Shown here: positions 42,066 through 50,271 of the stretch, piece after piece | Layout: every line of letters begins with the position of its first letter | Numbering within the stretch: the stretch's first letter is position 1 | Assembly: GCA_033854735.1 (NCBI GenBank) | Contig: JAWWPY010000325.1 | Coordinates: forward strand, 1-64,000 | From: JAWWPY01 sp033854735 | GTDB taxonomy: Bacteria > Actinomycetota > Actinomycetes > Streptosporangiales > Streptosporangiaceae | Direction of reading: 5' to 3' | DNA length: 64,000 nt | The notes under the pieces: model-generated | Databases searched by the model: none | The model's input: the letters and a program-made list of their open reading frames with translations, nothing else | What the model was told of the DNA's origin: nothing | Made by a program: the position numbers and the translations under genes

Positions 42066-44392
42066 GGCGAGACCTTCCGCTGCTGGCGATCGGCCGCGAG
42101 GGTGTCCACCAGCACCCCCGCGAGCGCGGTGTAGGCGGCGCGCACTGGCGCCCGCAACTGGTCCAGCGCGGAACGCGGCCCAGGTGCCTGCCGGGCGCGG
42201 GAGTCGAGGGCCGGCCGGAGGTCGCGGATGCCGCGCTCTGCCTCAGGCGCGGCCAGATGGTCATCCCAGGGCACTCGCACAATCGCCCGGCAGCGGCCCC
42301 GGACCACCACCTCGGCCTGCTCGACGTGAGCCATGCTGCGCTTGCTCACCCCGTTGATCACGGTGATGGAGCCCGCGGACAGCTCGCCGTAGCCGTGCGC
42401 ATCCAGCCATTCCTGGGTCATCGCGACCGCCCGGGCCGCATCTGGGCTGGCCGGGGCGACCAGCACCAGCTGGTCAGTGGCGGCGAGCACCCGGGCCACG
42501 GCCGAAGCACCGGGATCCGCCAGGGTAAGGGCATACCGTTCCTCAAGGATGTCGAAAAGCTTGCGATACTCCGCGTCGCCCAGGACCTGCCCGTCCGGCT
42601 GGGCGCCGTGGGAGACGATATCCAGGCGTCCACGGCCGCGGGTCCCGTTACCGGCTGGCACGGTCCCGGCCAGCAGCGCGGGCACAGTCGCGGCCGGCGC
42701 GGCCCGGGACAGCTCCGTGAGCGATGGACGGCCCGGGTTCAGGTCCAGCGCGGCGACCGCCTCGCCACGCAGGCCGGCTAGCAGTTCGGCGATCATCAGC
42801 GTGGTCACCGTCTGGCCGGCACCCACGGTGCAGCCGAGGACGACGACCAGGCGGGGACCGCCGATGGGCAGCAGCACCCGCTCGCGGTCGCGCTTGGCCA
42901 AGTCCGGCCGCCCGGGCCCGTGGCCACCCGGCACGACCCTGACGTGTTCCCGCCAGCTCCCGCCGCGATGATCGGCGGGCCCGCCGATCACGCGCTCCAC
43001 CGCCCGCGGCGGCTGGCCTGTCCCGGCGCCGCCGGTGACAACCACCAGCGGCGGCTCCCGAGGCGGTGCCTCCGGCGCCCTGGCCGCCGGGACGCTGGGC
43101 GCCTGGGTGCTCGCGGGCGGGGTTTCATGCGTCGGGGCGGGCGCGGGCGCCGCAGGCGCTGCGACGCTGGCCGCAGGGACGCTGCTCGGTGGCCCGCTCG
43201 GCCCTCCCCCGCTGGGCGGGACGCTCGCGGGTGGCGCGCTTGGCCCTCCGGCGCTGGGCGGCCGGACATTGCTGGGGGGCGCGCTTGGCCCTCCGGCGCT
43301 GGGCGGCGGGACGCTGCTCGGTGGCATGATGCTGGCCGCCGGGGCACTGGGCGGCATGGCGCCCGGGGCCGGGACGTTCGCAGAAGGCGCGGCGGCGGGC
43401 GGAGGGGGGCCTGGCCAGGTACCGGTCGGCGAGGGGCCGGACGGCAGGGCGGCAGATGGACCTGGCCCAGCTGGACCTGGCCCGGCTGGCACGGGCGGGC
43501 CGGCATAGGCAGCGGCCTGGCCTCGCTGGCCGGCTGGCTGATGAGGAGATCCGGGCTGGTGAGCCGGCCCGGGCTGCGGGGCCAGCCCGGGCCGGGCTGG
43601 TGAACCGGTTCCGGAAGTCTCACGTGTTGCCGCCGGCTCCCACGCGGCCGCTGCCGCGCGCATACGGCGTGAACCGGGCCGGGACGCCTGGTCGCGCCCA
43701 GCGGTCGGCTCGTACGCGAGGCCACGAGCCGCGGTGGGGTACTCCTCCCGGCCGTCGTGGGAGACCTCAATGGGCCCTGGCCGGGACGTGACGTCGGCCC
43801 GGGCCCGGGCCCTGGCCGGCCCGGCGGCGCGCCGCCGGGATGCCCGCGCCACCTCGGGCTCGAGCGCTGGCCGGCCGAGCCCCGGCGTGGAGGGCGCCAA
43901 CCGCTCGCGCCTGGGACGTGCGGATCGCCGTTCGGCGGCCCGCCGACCTGCCGACCTGCCGCGCTGCCTGGCAGCCTGGCGATCTTCCCCGGCCTGGACA
44001 TCTTCTCCCGGCTGGGCGGCTGCGGCGCTCCGGCGCCAGATCCTGCCCACGACGACGACGTCGTCCTTCTCCGTCAGTGCCGTCATACGGCACCACGTGG
44101 CAGGTTCTCCCAGGTAGCGGACTTGCGAAATGATCAGTTCGGGGAGGCGTTTGCTCTCCAGGACAGGGCGGGTGGCCAGCCAGGTGATCACGCCTGGCGG
44201 CAGCACGTACAACCAGAACAGCGTGTGGTTGAAGGGGAGGCCGAGCACAGTGAGCAGAACCACATACGGCACGGTGATCGCCGCGAATACGGCTATCTGA
44301 CCAACTGGCACTGGCATCGGCAGCCGGAAGTCGTACAGCTTGTAGAGCCGCTTCTCGATCCGCCAGATGCTCGTATATGTGGGCAGATCCAC
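42062..44392 (-). CDS. TcpE-like membrane protein fused to a MinD/ParA-like domain
   Basis: A 776-residue chimera. Residues 1-110 (YTSIWRIEKRLYKLYDFRLP, two helices VFAAITVPYVVLLTVLGLPF and HTLFWLYVLPPGVITWLATR) match TcpE-type conjugation membrane proteins. A Pro/Ala/Ser/Gly linker of about 350 residues with PPSAGGPSAPP repeats follows. The C-terminal 280 residues look like a MinD/ParA deviant Walker ATPase, but the P-loop reads GCTVGAGQTVTT, lacking both signature lysines; ALTLADPGASA replaces the Walker B segment. GTG 44392 follows AAGGAGAGCACCAG. It probably senses or organises the VirB4 ATPase (inference). Confidence 0.78.
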   Translation of the reverse strand: MDLPTYTSIWRIEKRLYKLYDFRLPMPVPVGQIAVFAAITVPYVVLLTVLGLPFNHTLFWLYVLPPGVITWLATRPVLESKRLPELIISQVRYLGEPATWCRMTALTEKDDVVVVGRIWRRSAAAAQPGEDVQAGEDRQAARQRGRSAGRRAAERRSARPRRERLAPSTPGLGRPALEPEVARASRRRAAGPARARARADVTSRPGPIEVSHDGREEYPTAARGLAYEPTAGRDQASRPGSRRMRAAAAAWEPAATRETSGTGSPARPGLAPQPGPAHQPGSPHQPAGQRGQAAAYAGPPVPAGPGPAGPGPSAALPSGPSPTGTWPGPPPPAAAPSANVPAPGAMPPSAPAASIMPPSSVPPPSAGGPSAPPSNVRPPSAGGPSAPPASVPPSGGGPSGPPSSVPAASVAAPAAPAPAPTHETPPASTQAPSVPAARAPEAPPREPPLVVVTGGAGTGQPPRAVERVIGGPADHRGGSWREHVRVVPGGHGPGRPDLAKRDRERVLLPIGGPRLVVVLGCTVGAGQTVTTLMIAELLAGLRGEAVAALDLNPGRPSLTELSRAAPAATVPALLAGTVPAGNGTRGRGRLDIVSHGAQPDGQVLGDAEYRKLFDILEERYALTLADPGASAVARVLAATDQLVLVAPASPDAARAVAMTQEWLDAHGYGELSAGSITVINGVSKRSMAHVEQAEVVVRGRCRAIVRVPWDDHLAAPEAERGIRDLRPALDSRARQAPGPRSALDQLRAPVRAAYTALAGVLVDTLAADRQQRKVSP
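43180..43330. repeat. imperfect tandem repeat encoding the Pro-rich linker
   Basis: About three units of 54-57 bp containing GCGCTTGGCCCTCCGGCGCT encode repeated PPSAGGPSAPP segments of the TcpE-MinD fusion. Confidence 0.6.
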
Positions 44393-44423
44393 CTGGTGCT
44401 CTCCTTCCGGTCCGGGCGGAGAT

Positions 44424-44678
44424 TCAGTGGACGCCGAGTGCGTTCGCGATGCCCTGTGCGAGCGTCTGAACAATGCTCGGGGTGTAGAAGATCACAGCGA
44501 TCGCGACTGCGAGGACGATGAACTGCACGAATCGGATGATTTCGCGGGTGAACAGGAAGAAGAGCGCGACAATCCCGACGATGCCCAGGAACAACGGCCC
44601 GAAAAGCCCCTGCAGATAAGTCACGAGGCCCGTGGTGCTGAGCGCCCCAGGGGCCGCGACGATGAGCGATTGGAACAT
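44424..44678 (-). CDS. small hydrophobic protein, TcpD-like
   Basis: An 84-residue protein with two membrane helices (GPLFLGIVGIVALFFLFTRE and IIRFVQFIVLAVAIAVIFYT). Size, topology and position between TcpC- and TcpE-like genes match TcpD/VirB2-VirB3-like small membrane components of Gram-positive conjugation systems. No signal peptidase site of a pilin is evident. It lies 31 bases before the TcpE-MinD start. Confidence 0.7.
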   Translation of the reverse strand: MFQSLIVAAPGALSTTGLVTYLQGLFGPLFLGIVGIVALFFLFTREIIRFVQFIVLAVAIAVIFYTPSIVQTLAQGIANALGVH

Positions 44679-44744
44679 CGGTCTACTCCGGGTTATGTGA
44701 GTTTATGCCTGGCCTGGAAGGCTTATGCGGCCATCGGAGTTCTG

Positions 44745-45737
44745 TCACGGCGGCCCCAGTGCTGTAGTTGAGGCACTGATGTCCCTGACGTCCCAAGTGC
44801 CCCCGCGCTGCACGATAGTAAGTGCATAGCTCGTCTCGAGCCCCGCGGGCACTCCGCCACTCTTTGCGCCACTCTGATCCAGCACGTTCCAGAGCACAGT
44901 AGCGGTGATATGCCGTGTCGTTCCCCCAGGCGGCACGCTGATACCGGTGATGGACTTGAACACCACCGCCCCGCCCAGCCCGGTCACTGACGCGCCGGGG
45001 GCGAGAAATCTGCCGAGCGTGACCTGATTACCACTGCCGTACGCCTGGAAGAACGACGGAAGCTGGTTCATCAAGACCGCCTGGGTGGCGGTGTCGGAGC
45101 CCACTACGGCCTGGGACGGCACCGAAACCCGCGATGGCGGAGGAAGCCATGCGGGCTCACCGGAGACGACAAGCCCGGCGGCCGTCGCGTAGATCGGCAC
45201 ACCCAGTTCCATCAGGTGACCATTGACCTTCGCGAGAAGGGTCACCACGGCGTGCGAGCCGTCGCGCACGTCCGTCCCGGCGACCTGTTCAGATTGCAAT
45301 TGCAGCGATCCCGTCCCATTCCAGCCCAATTGAGGATCGGAACCAGCGGGTACGAAGCCGGCCAGCTGGCTCGACCTCTGCGTCGCGTTGCCCGGGCTGA
45401 AATTCAGGTATACCTGCCCGAACTGCAGGGCGTACGCATCGGCGAGCGTAACCGGGAATTTGCTGGCCGGGCCAGCGGCCGCTGGCCCGGCGGATGTCCC
45501 CGGGCGTGTCTCACCGAGGACAATCGCTGTCACACCCCGGTAGACGACCAGGAGGAGCACAGCCCAGAGGAGGGCGCGGAAAGTCCAGACAAGCCACCGG
45601 CCGCCTGCCCCGCCCCAGCCATGCGACGGACGACCGCGGGCCGCCCGGCCCGGCTCCGGGTGCTCGGCCTCCGCCTCGTAGCCCTCGCCGTATACGTCCG
45701 ACTGCGGACTGCGATCAACGGTTGACCTGCGAACCAT
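44745..45737 (-). CDS. TcpC/VirB8-like conjugation protein
   Basis: First gene of the secretion operon, 330 residues. A polar, Arg/Glu-rich cytoplasmic leader is followed by one helix (WTFRALLWAVLLLVVYRGVT, about residues 50-70) and an extracytoplasmic region with two NTF2-like modules (DAYALQFGQVYLNFSPGNAT; TTRHITATVLWNVLDQ...YALTIVQRGGTWDVRDISAS), as in TcpC of pCW3 and VirB8. ATG 45737 follows GGAGGTGCG; the frame upstream of it has no supporting signal. Confidence 0.82.
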   Translation of the reverse strand: MVRRSTVDRSPQSDVYGEGYEAEAEHPEPGRAARGRPSHGWGGAGGRWLVWTFRALLWAVLLLVVYRGVTAIVLGETRPGTSAGPAAAGPASKFPVTLADAYALQFGQVYLNFSPGNATQRSSQLAGFVPAGSDPQLGWNGTGSLQLQSEQVAGTDVRDGSHAVVTLLAKVNGHLMELGVPIYATAAGLVVSGEPAWLPPPSRVSVPSQAVVGSDTATQAVLMNQLPSFFQAYGSGNQVTLGRFLAPGASVTGLGGAVVFKSITGISVPPGGTTRHITATVLWNVLDQSGAKSGGVPAGLETSYALTIVQRGGTWDVRDISASTTALGPP

Positions 45738-46190
45738 CGCACCTCCGCCCGCCCCTGCGCACGCGCAGCCTTGAGTTGCGGTGCTATCCATGTCCGTCTT
45801 GCGGACTATTCTGCGCCATAATGCGCCGACCGGGGAGCCCCTTTCCCCAGGCAACGGAGGTAGCGCCCCTGCGCACGAGCGGTGAGCGAGCCGGAACTGG
45901 TCGCCACCATTGACCAGACTATCTGGTCTGACCTGCGGAATTGCCCCGTGGGGTGCTGAATCAGGTACGTACTGCTCAGGCACCCTCGGCGATGCCCAGA
46001 AACCCGGCTATTTGGTCAGCTTCTCCGCCCCAAGCGGCTCCGGCCATCCGCAGCCGGCCCGTTCGGGCCTTCCCGGCCGCCCTCCCCAACGGCGCCGCAG
46101 CCGTCCGAGGGGAACCATCGGCCGTGTCCTCGTGCCCTGGCTGGTATGGCTGGACACCGTTTGACCGGGACTGTGGTCACCGATACCAGA
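45738..46190. other. intergenic region upstream of the secretion operon
   Basis: No gene recognised in about 450 bp. It contains a perfect inverted repeat GACCAGA-CTA-TCTGGTC (45912-45928), partly overlapping TTGACC, which may be an operator for the secretion operon, and GC-rich sequence leading into a truncated transporter fragment. Confidence 0.5.
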
Positions 46191-46304
46191 ATGTCCCCGA
46201 CGCCGCCGCTGGGGGGATGGAAGGCAGCGCGCGGGCGCTGGCTGGCGCTGTCCGTCCGGTGCGTCTCGATGCTGATAGTGAACCTGGATAGCACTGTCCT
46301 GAAG
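46191..46304 (+). pseudogene. N-terminal remnant of a DHA2-type MFS transporter
   Basis: ATG 46191 opens MSPTPPLGGWKAARGRWLAL, then SVRCVSMLIVNLDSTVL, the hallmark first helix of DHA2 multidrug MFS proteins (normally followed by NVALP). Here similarity stops after TVL and the frame ends 14 codons later. About 90 percent of the gene is missing. Confidence 0.65.
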
Positions 46305-46368
46305 GCCGGCCGGGTCGGCCATAAGCGAACGTTCCTGGCGGCCTGATCATGTTCACAGCCGACTCCAT

Positions 46369-46566
46369 GTGGACACCTTCTCGGGGTGGGTGAGCCTGGT
46401 GATCGGGTCGACCTACCTCGGCACATTTCCCGGGATGATCATTCTGCGACCCGGTGCCGGGCCGCCTGTCCTGTCGGCCACGGCCTCCGTGGCGGGTGTC
46501 GGACTGATCCTGCTCGCAAGCCACGACGACATACGACGGATGCGGCGCATGGCCAGATGGGCCGGG
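46369..46566 (+). pseudogene. remnant with hydrophobic segment and DUF6893-like tail
   Basis: An open stretch encodes SATASVAGVGLILLASHDDI and RRMRRMAR. The HDDIRRMRRM ending resembles the end of the DUF6893 gene at 47380 (GKDDIIRYNRMRRM), but here the frame reads through without a stop. Possibly a decayed paralogue. Confidence 0.3.
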
Positions 46567-46570
46567 CCAG

Positions 46571-47104
46571 TCAGGCCACGGACGTCTCGTCGCCGCGGGC
46601 GAGGATGGCGTCCACGGTCTCGTCGACCGTCATGGCCGAGGTGTCCAGCCAGAGCCCTATCCGGGGAGTCTCCTGGCGGAGCACCAGATCAAGGGTGTGC
46701 GGCGTCCAGGTGCCGTAGCCGTTCTTGAGGCGGCCCGCCTCCCGCTCCACAACCACCTCCGGTGAGGGAGCGAGCACCACCAGATGCAGCGGCCGGACTC
46801 TGATCAGCGCCAGGAAGCGGGGCACGAAGCCACCCAGGATGACGTCCTGGACCACCACCGAGAAGTCCTCCTCGTGGAAACCCTCGGCCGCACGCGCGGC
46901 GAGCCGGTAGCGCAGCCATAGCTGCCGCTGGGCTTCGCTACCGCCTTCTGGATCTGCCGCGACCTGACCGGAACGGATCATCCGGCGGTACACATCGCCC
47001 CTGACGTGGACGCCGCGGTCGAACCGGGCGGCCAGCCGCTCAGCCACGGCGGACTTGCCAGCGGCCATGATCCCGGTAATCACGAACACAGGACGCTCGC
47101 TCAC
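46571..47104 (-). CDS. P-loop kinase (AAA_33 / zeta-toxin-like)
   Basis: A 177-residue nucleotide kinase-like protein with Walker A ITGIMAAGKSAVAERLA near residue 10, RGDVYRRMIRSG after it, a Walker B-like VVVQDVILGG, and a C-terminal helix DETVDAILARGDE. It resembles stand-alone AAA kinases related to zeta toxin and chloramphenicol phosphotransferase; substrate unknown. GTG 47104 with GGAAGGA upstream; the longer frame upstream is translated tandem repeat. No antitoxin-like partner is visible. Confidence 0.72.
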   Translation of the reverse strand: MSERPVFVITGIMAAGKSAVAERLAARFDRGVHVRGDVYRRMIRSGQVAADPEGGSEAQRQLWLRYRLAARAAEGFHEEDFSVVVQDVILGGFVPRFLALIRVRPLHLVVLAPSPEVVVEREAGRLKNGYGTWTPHTLDLVLRQETPRIGLWLDTSAMTVDETVDAILARGDETSVA

Positions 47105-47130
47105 TTCATCATCATCCTTCCCCGCCCTGC

Positions 47131-47281
47131 CCGCCTGTTCCACCGGCCGCCGGAGGCGGCGCAGGTGAAGAACTCTCCCCGCCCGTCCGCCCGTTCCACC
47201 GGCCGCCGCGGAGGCGGCGCAGGTGAAGAAGTCTCTCCGCCCCGTCCGCCCGTTCCACCGGCCGCCGCGGAGGCGGCGGCA
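47131..47281. repeat. tandem repeat, three units of 56-59 bp
   Basis: Units beginning at 47131, 47187 and 47246 share CCGCC(T/C)GTTCCACCGGCC and GGAGGCGGCGCAGGTGAAGA. They lie upstream of the kinase gene; each contains a small hairpin (CCGCCGCGGAGGCGG). Confidence 0.75.
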
Positions 47282-47379
47282 TCCGGGGTGAGGAGCCCGG
47301 CCAGGGGTAGGGGTAGGCAAACACCCTGGATCTTGAACGCGAACCCGGGTACCCGCTAGAGCTAGCAGAGGGGGTTGGC

Positions 47380-47487
47380 ATGAAGTGGTGGCTATGGGTG
47401 TCCACGGCCGTCGCCGTGACGCTAGGCGTGATCCTATTCGCCGGCAAGGACGACATAATTCGTTACAACCGCATGCGGCGCATGTAA
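47380..47487 (+). CDS. DUF6893-type small protein
   Basis: A 35-residue peptide from ATG 47380 preceded by AGAGGGGG: one helix (WLWVSTAVAVTLGVILFAG) and the basic tail KDDIIRYNRMRRM. Single-helix peptides with this tail are the DUF6893 family of actinobacteria. Predicted to sit in the membrane with the basic end in the cytoplasm. Function unknown. Confidence 0.65.
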   Translation: MKWWLWVSTAVAVTLGVILFAGKDDIIRYNRMRRM

Positions 47488-47574
47488 CGGCATGTGAGGG
47501 TCAGCCAGTGACCAGGACTGCTCGCCGGCGACCATGACGGCGGCGGACGCTGCCGCCGGCCGGCCGGTCCTCGA

Positions 47575-47712
47575 TCGCCGCGCGCGGCGATCGAGACAGG
47601 CTCCCATTCACGCCATGCGTCCAGGCGGGACTGACAGTCGCTGGTGACGATCGCGAGGGGCCATCGCCGAGGAAGATGCGCAGCGGTGGCTTGCCGGCGT
47701 CGGCGAGCCGCG
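47575..47712 (-). pseudogene. C-terminal remnant of a short-chain dehydrogenase (frameshifted)
   Basis: One frame gives RLADAGKPPLRIFLGDGP and another continues LAIVTSDCQSRLDAWREWEP. Joined, they match the typical end of SDR oxidoreductases (PPLR-FFG...Y-SRL--W--W). The shift lies near 47655. The catalytic YxxxK region is absent. It directly follows a ychF-like tail at 47714. Confidence 0.55.
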
Positions 47713-47713
47713 C

Positions 47714-47745
47714 TAGACGTTGAAACGGAACTCGACCAGGTCGCG
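47714..47745 (-). repeat. ychF 3-prime-end-like fragment (degenerate)
   Basis: On the minus strand this encodes RDLVEFRFNV and a stop, like the end of ychF (DVVEFRFNV). The DNA GTTGAAACGGAACTCGACC differs from the ychF end at a few positions. Confidence 0.45.
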
Positions 47746-47805
47746 CTGCCGATAAACATCACCACAACGATGGTCAGCGCGGACCCAACGGGGTAGGCGT
47801 GGCTC

Positions 47806-48693
47806 ATGTTCGATGGCTTCCAACTTGACCGTGTCAATGTCGGCGATGTGACGCTCCGCGTGCGGTACGGCGGCAAAGGGCAGCCAGTGGTACTGCTGCA
47901 TGGTCACCCTCGCACGCACACCACCTGGCACCGCGTGGCGCCGCAGCTTTCTGACTCGTTCTTCGTTGTCTGTCCGGACTTGCGCGGCTACGGGCAGTCC
48001 ACGCTGCCACCAGATGCGTCCATGCACGCGCAGTCCTCCAAGCGAGCGATGGCCGTAGACGTGATCGCGCTCATGCGTCACCTCGGTTACAAGCGCTTCT
48101 CGATCGCAGGTCATGACCGAGGCTCGCTCGTGGCCTTCCGCGCGGCCATGGATCACCCGGACAGCATCGAGCGGCTCGTCGTCATGGACGGGCTGCCCGT
48201 CGTGGAGCACATCGACCGCCTAAACGAGCGGTTCGTGCGCACCTGGTGGCATTGGTGGTTCATGGGCCAGACTGACAAGCCAGCGGAGGATTTCATCAAC
48301 GCTGACCCCGGTCGCTGGTACCGGACCCCATCGCCAGCCGAGATGGGGGAAGACAACTACGCCGACGCCTGGGCCGCTTTCCGCGACCCCGCCGTCGTGC
48401 ACGGCATGTGCGAGGACTACCGGGCCGGCCTGGATACCGACCGCGGGCACGAAGAGGCTGACCGCTCCGCAGGCAGGAAGATCCGATGCCCGATGCTCCT
48501 GCTCGTTTCAACCAACGACGACCTTGACATCCACGGCGACCCCGAGGCGATCTGGCGGCTGTGGACAGCCGCCGACCTGCAGAGCCGCCCCATCCATTCG
48601 GGGCATCACCAGGCTGAGGAGGCGCCGGATGAACTCGCCGCCGCCCTGCGGGACTTCCTCACCGCACCAGATGCGCGGCGCCAGAGGTCCTAG
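47806..48693 (+). CDS. alpha/beta hydrolase, haloacetate dehalogenase/epoxide hydrolase-like
   Basis: A 295-residue alpha/beta-hydrolase. The oxyanion-hole motif HGHPRTHTTWHRVAP, DLRGYGQS, the nucleophile elbow AGHDRGS (Asp nucleophile, as in fluoroacetate dehalogenase and epoxide hydrolases), the acid region STNDDLD and the His in SGHHQAEEAPDEL are present. Nucleophilic Asp argues for dehalogenase or epoxide hydrolase rather than esterase. It is followed 48 bases later by a RidA gene. Confidence 0.85.
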   Translation: MFDGFQLDRVNVGDVTLRVRYGGKGQPVVLLHGHPRTHTTWHRVAPQLSDSFFVVCPDLRGYGQSTLPPDASMHAQSSKRAMAVDVIALMRHLGYKRFSIAGHDRGSLVAFRAAMDHPDSIERLVVMDGLPVVEHIDRLNERFVRTWWHWWFMGQTDKPAEDFINADPGRWYRTPSPAEMGEDNYADAWAAFRDPAVVHGMCEDYRAGLDTDRGHEEADRSAGRKIRCPMLLLVSTNDDLDIHGDPEAIWRLWTAADLQSRPIHSGHHQAEEAPDELAAALRDFLTAPDARRQRS

Positions 48694-48741
48694 CAGCATG
48701 CGCTGCTGTACGTTGCTCCGTTACCGGCAAGGAGGACCGTC

Positions 48742-49122
48742 ATGCCACGGCAGATCATCACGACCGCGAACGCACCGAGTTCACCGCTCTACAGCCAGGG
48801 AGTCAAGGCCGGACCGCACGTGCTCGTCTCGGGTATCGTCGGCATCGACCCCGGCACAGGCCGCATGGCCGGAGAGACGATCCAGGACCAGACACGACAG
48901 GCGCTGCGGAACTGTGAGGCCATCCTCCAGGCCGGCAGCGCCAGCCTGGAGGACGTCATCGAAGTAGGAATATTGCTCACTAACCCGGCCGACTTCACCG
49001 GCCTGAACGACGAGTACGGGTTGTGGTTCCCAACCGAGCCGCCGACTCGCTATGTAGCCAAGCTGGGCGTCGAGCTGCCGGGCGTGCTCGTCTCAATCCG
49101 GATGGCGGCCTACACCGCCTAG
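48742..49122 (+). CDS. RidA/YjgF family protein
   Basis: A 126-residue RidA-type enamine/imine deaminase. YSQGVKAGPHVLVSGIVGID, the central helix QTRQALRNCEAILQAGSASL, the DVIEVGILLTNPADF strand and the conserved Arg in PTRYVAKLGVELPGVLVSIR match the family. CAAGGAGG precedes ATG 48742. It detoxifies reactive imines released by PLP enzymes, or acts in a catabolic route with the preceding hydrolase (inference). Confidence 0.88.
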   Translation: MPRQIITTANAPSSPLYSQGVKAGPHVLVSGIVGIDPGTGRMAGETIQDQTRQALRNCEAILQAGSASLEDVIEVGILLTNPADFTGLNDEYGLWFPTEPPTRYVAKLGVELPGVLVSIRMAAYTA

Positions 49123-49146
49123 AGCAGCGCATCAATGGGTCGCTCA

Positions 49147-49176
49147 GATGGTCAGACGTTGAACCTGAACTCGACC
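49147..49176 (-). repeat. ychF 3-prime-end direct repeat
   Basis: Thirty bases (GATGGTCAGACGTTGAACCT...) match 50272-50301 at the true end of ychF with one difference. On the minus strand they encode QVEFRFNV and a stop. Confidence 0.75.
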
Positions 49177-49247
49177 TGGTCACGGCTCGCCTCATAGGCT
49201 TCTCGGACAGACTTGGTCGTGTTCCGCCCGCCCGGCGTTCCCTATGG

Positions 49248-49793
49248 TCACAGCGGCGCAAGGATCATCAGGACCTCGTCTCTGGTGTCGTCGGGGGCGA
49301 GCCGGAGCTTGCCGGGCCAGCGGCCTGTTATCTGCCAGCCGAGCCGGCCATAAAAGCCTTCGAGGCCCATTCCGCCGCGCACCGCCAGGTGGAGCTGCTC
49401 CAGGTCCATCTCGTCCCGGGCAACTTCCCTGAGCCGGCTCATCAGGGCCGATCCGATGCCTGCGTTCCGGCGCACGAGCTGCGTCTGCAAGTGGCTGACC
49501 ACACCCCAGTGCGCGATGAGAGGGCTGGGGTCGCGGCTGAGGGCCACCCAGCCCGCGAGGGCGCCGCCGACACGGGCAAGCAGTATCCGGCTCTGGCTTG
49601 CGTTGAGGCGGCCCGCAAGGGCATCGACTGCCGGCCGGACGTGACTTCCGTCGACTGGGGGAAACGGGAATCCCGCCGCGCCGCCGGCGTTCGTGACCGC
49701 TATCCAGCATGCGGTCAGCTCCTGCCTCACCGCTAGATCGGCCTCACCTGGGCGGGTGAGCTGGGTTATGTCGAGGTCCTCGCGGATCGTCAT
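49248..49793 (-). CDS. GNAT family N-acetyltransferase
   Basis: A 181-residue acetyltransferase. The acetyl-CoA loop is in QLVRRNAGIGSALMSRLREV (R-x-x-GIG-x-A), preceded by strand AGWVALSRD and followed by LEQLHLAVRGGMGLEGFYGR and LGWQITGRWPG. Its substrate cannot be inferred. It lies between the two ychF-tail repeats with a second GNAT gene. Confidence 0.85.
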   Translation of the reverse strand: MTIREDLDITQLTRPGEADLAVRQELTACWIAVTNAGGAAGFPFPPVDGSHVRPAVDALAGRLNASQSRILLARVGGALAGWVALSRDPSPLIAHWGVVSHLQTQLVRRNAGIGSALMSRLREVARDEMDLEQLHLAVRGGMGLEGFYGRLGWQITGRWPGKLRLAPDDTRDEVLMILAPL

Positions 49794-49835
49794 GGCCCGA
49801 CTGTCTCACCCAGAGGTGACAATTCCCGCAGCGCT

Positions 49836-50258
49836 TCACAACGGCACGGCGGCGTGAAAGAACACATGCTCAGGGTCGCCGTCGTCAAGGCCGCTGAGAA
49901 CTCCGCTGGCAGTCCAGCCCTCACTACGCAGCAGTTCCCTCATCGGATCATTCGACTGGTTCGTGGAAGTGAACACCCTCGATGTCGAAGAATGCCCCAG
50001 GGCGGCCCGCACGAAGAGACGCGCCAGGCTCTGCCGCCGCCAGGGATGCGCTACGAAGAGCAGGTCGACGAAGTCGCGGTGGTAGAAGTGGCCGGGCCTG
50101 ATGCCGAGGAAGCCGACGATCTGACCGTGCTCGACGGCAACCAGGCTGGCTCGTTCCCGGACGAGCACCCGGATCTCCTGGCGCCTGCCGGGGCCCTGGG
50201 GATCGATGACCACGATGGCACCGACGTCGGCGGCCTGCGCTGCGTGGAATTCAGCCAT
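49836..50258 (-). CDS. GNAT family N-acetyltransferase
   Basis: A 140-residue protein with a GNAT fold: VAVEHGQIVGFLGIRPGHFY, then DLLFVAHPWRRQSLARLFVR (acetyl-CoA loop, slightly degenerate RRQSLA), then FTSTNQSNDPMRELLRSEGW. Shorter than usual at the C-terminus. The start is 19 bases after the ychF stop, on the same strand. Confidence 0.8.
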   Translation of the reverse strand: MAEFHAAQAADVGAIVVIDPQGPGRRQEIRVLVRERASLVAVEHGQIVGFLGIRPGHFYHRDFVDLLFVAHPWRRQSLARLFVRAALGHSSTSRVFTSTNQSNDPMRELLRSEGWTASGVLSGLDDGDPEHVFFHAAVPL

Positions 50259-50271
50259 GGTGAGCCTTCAC

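Noticed and set aside
46571..47104. Toxin-antitoxin module built on the zeta-like kinase
   Set aside because: No epsilon-type antitoxin gene is adjacent, and the protein resembles generic AAA kinases as much as zeta toxin.
47131..47281. 56-59 bp repeats considered as CRISPR or attachment sites
   Set aside because: The repeats abut without spacers and no recombinase is nearby; simple tandem duplication explains them.
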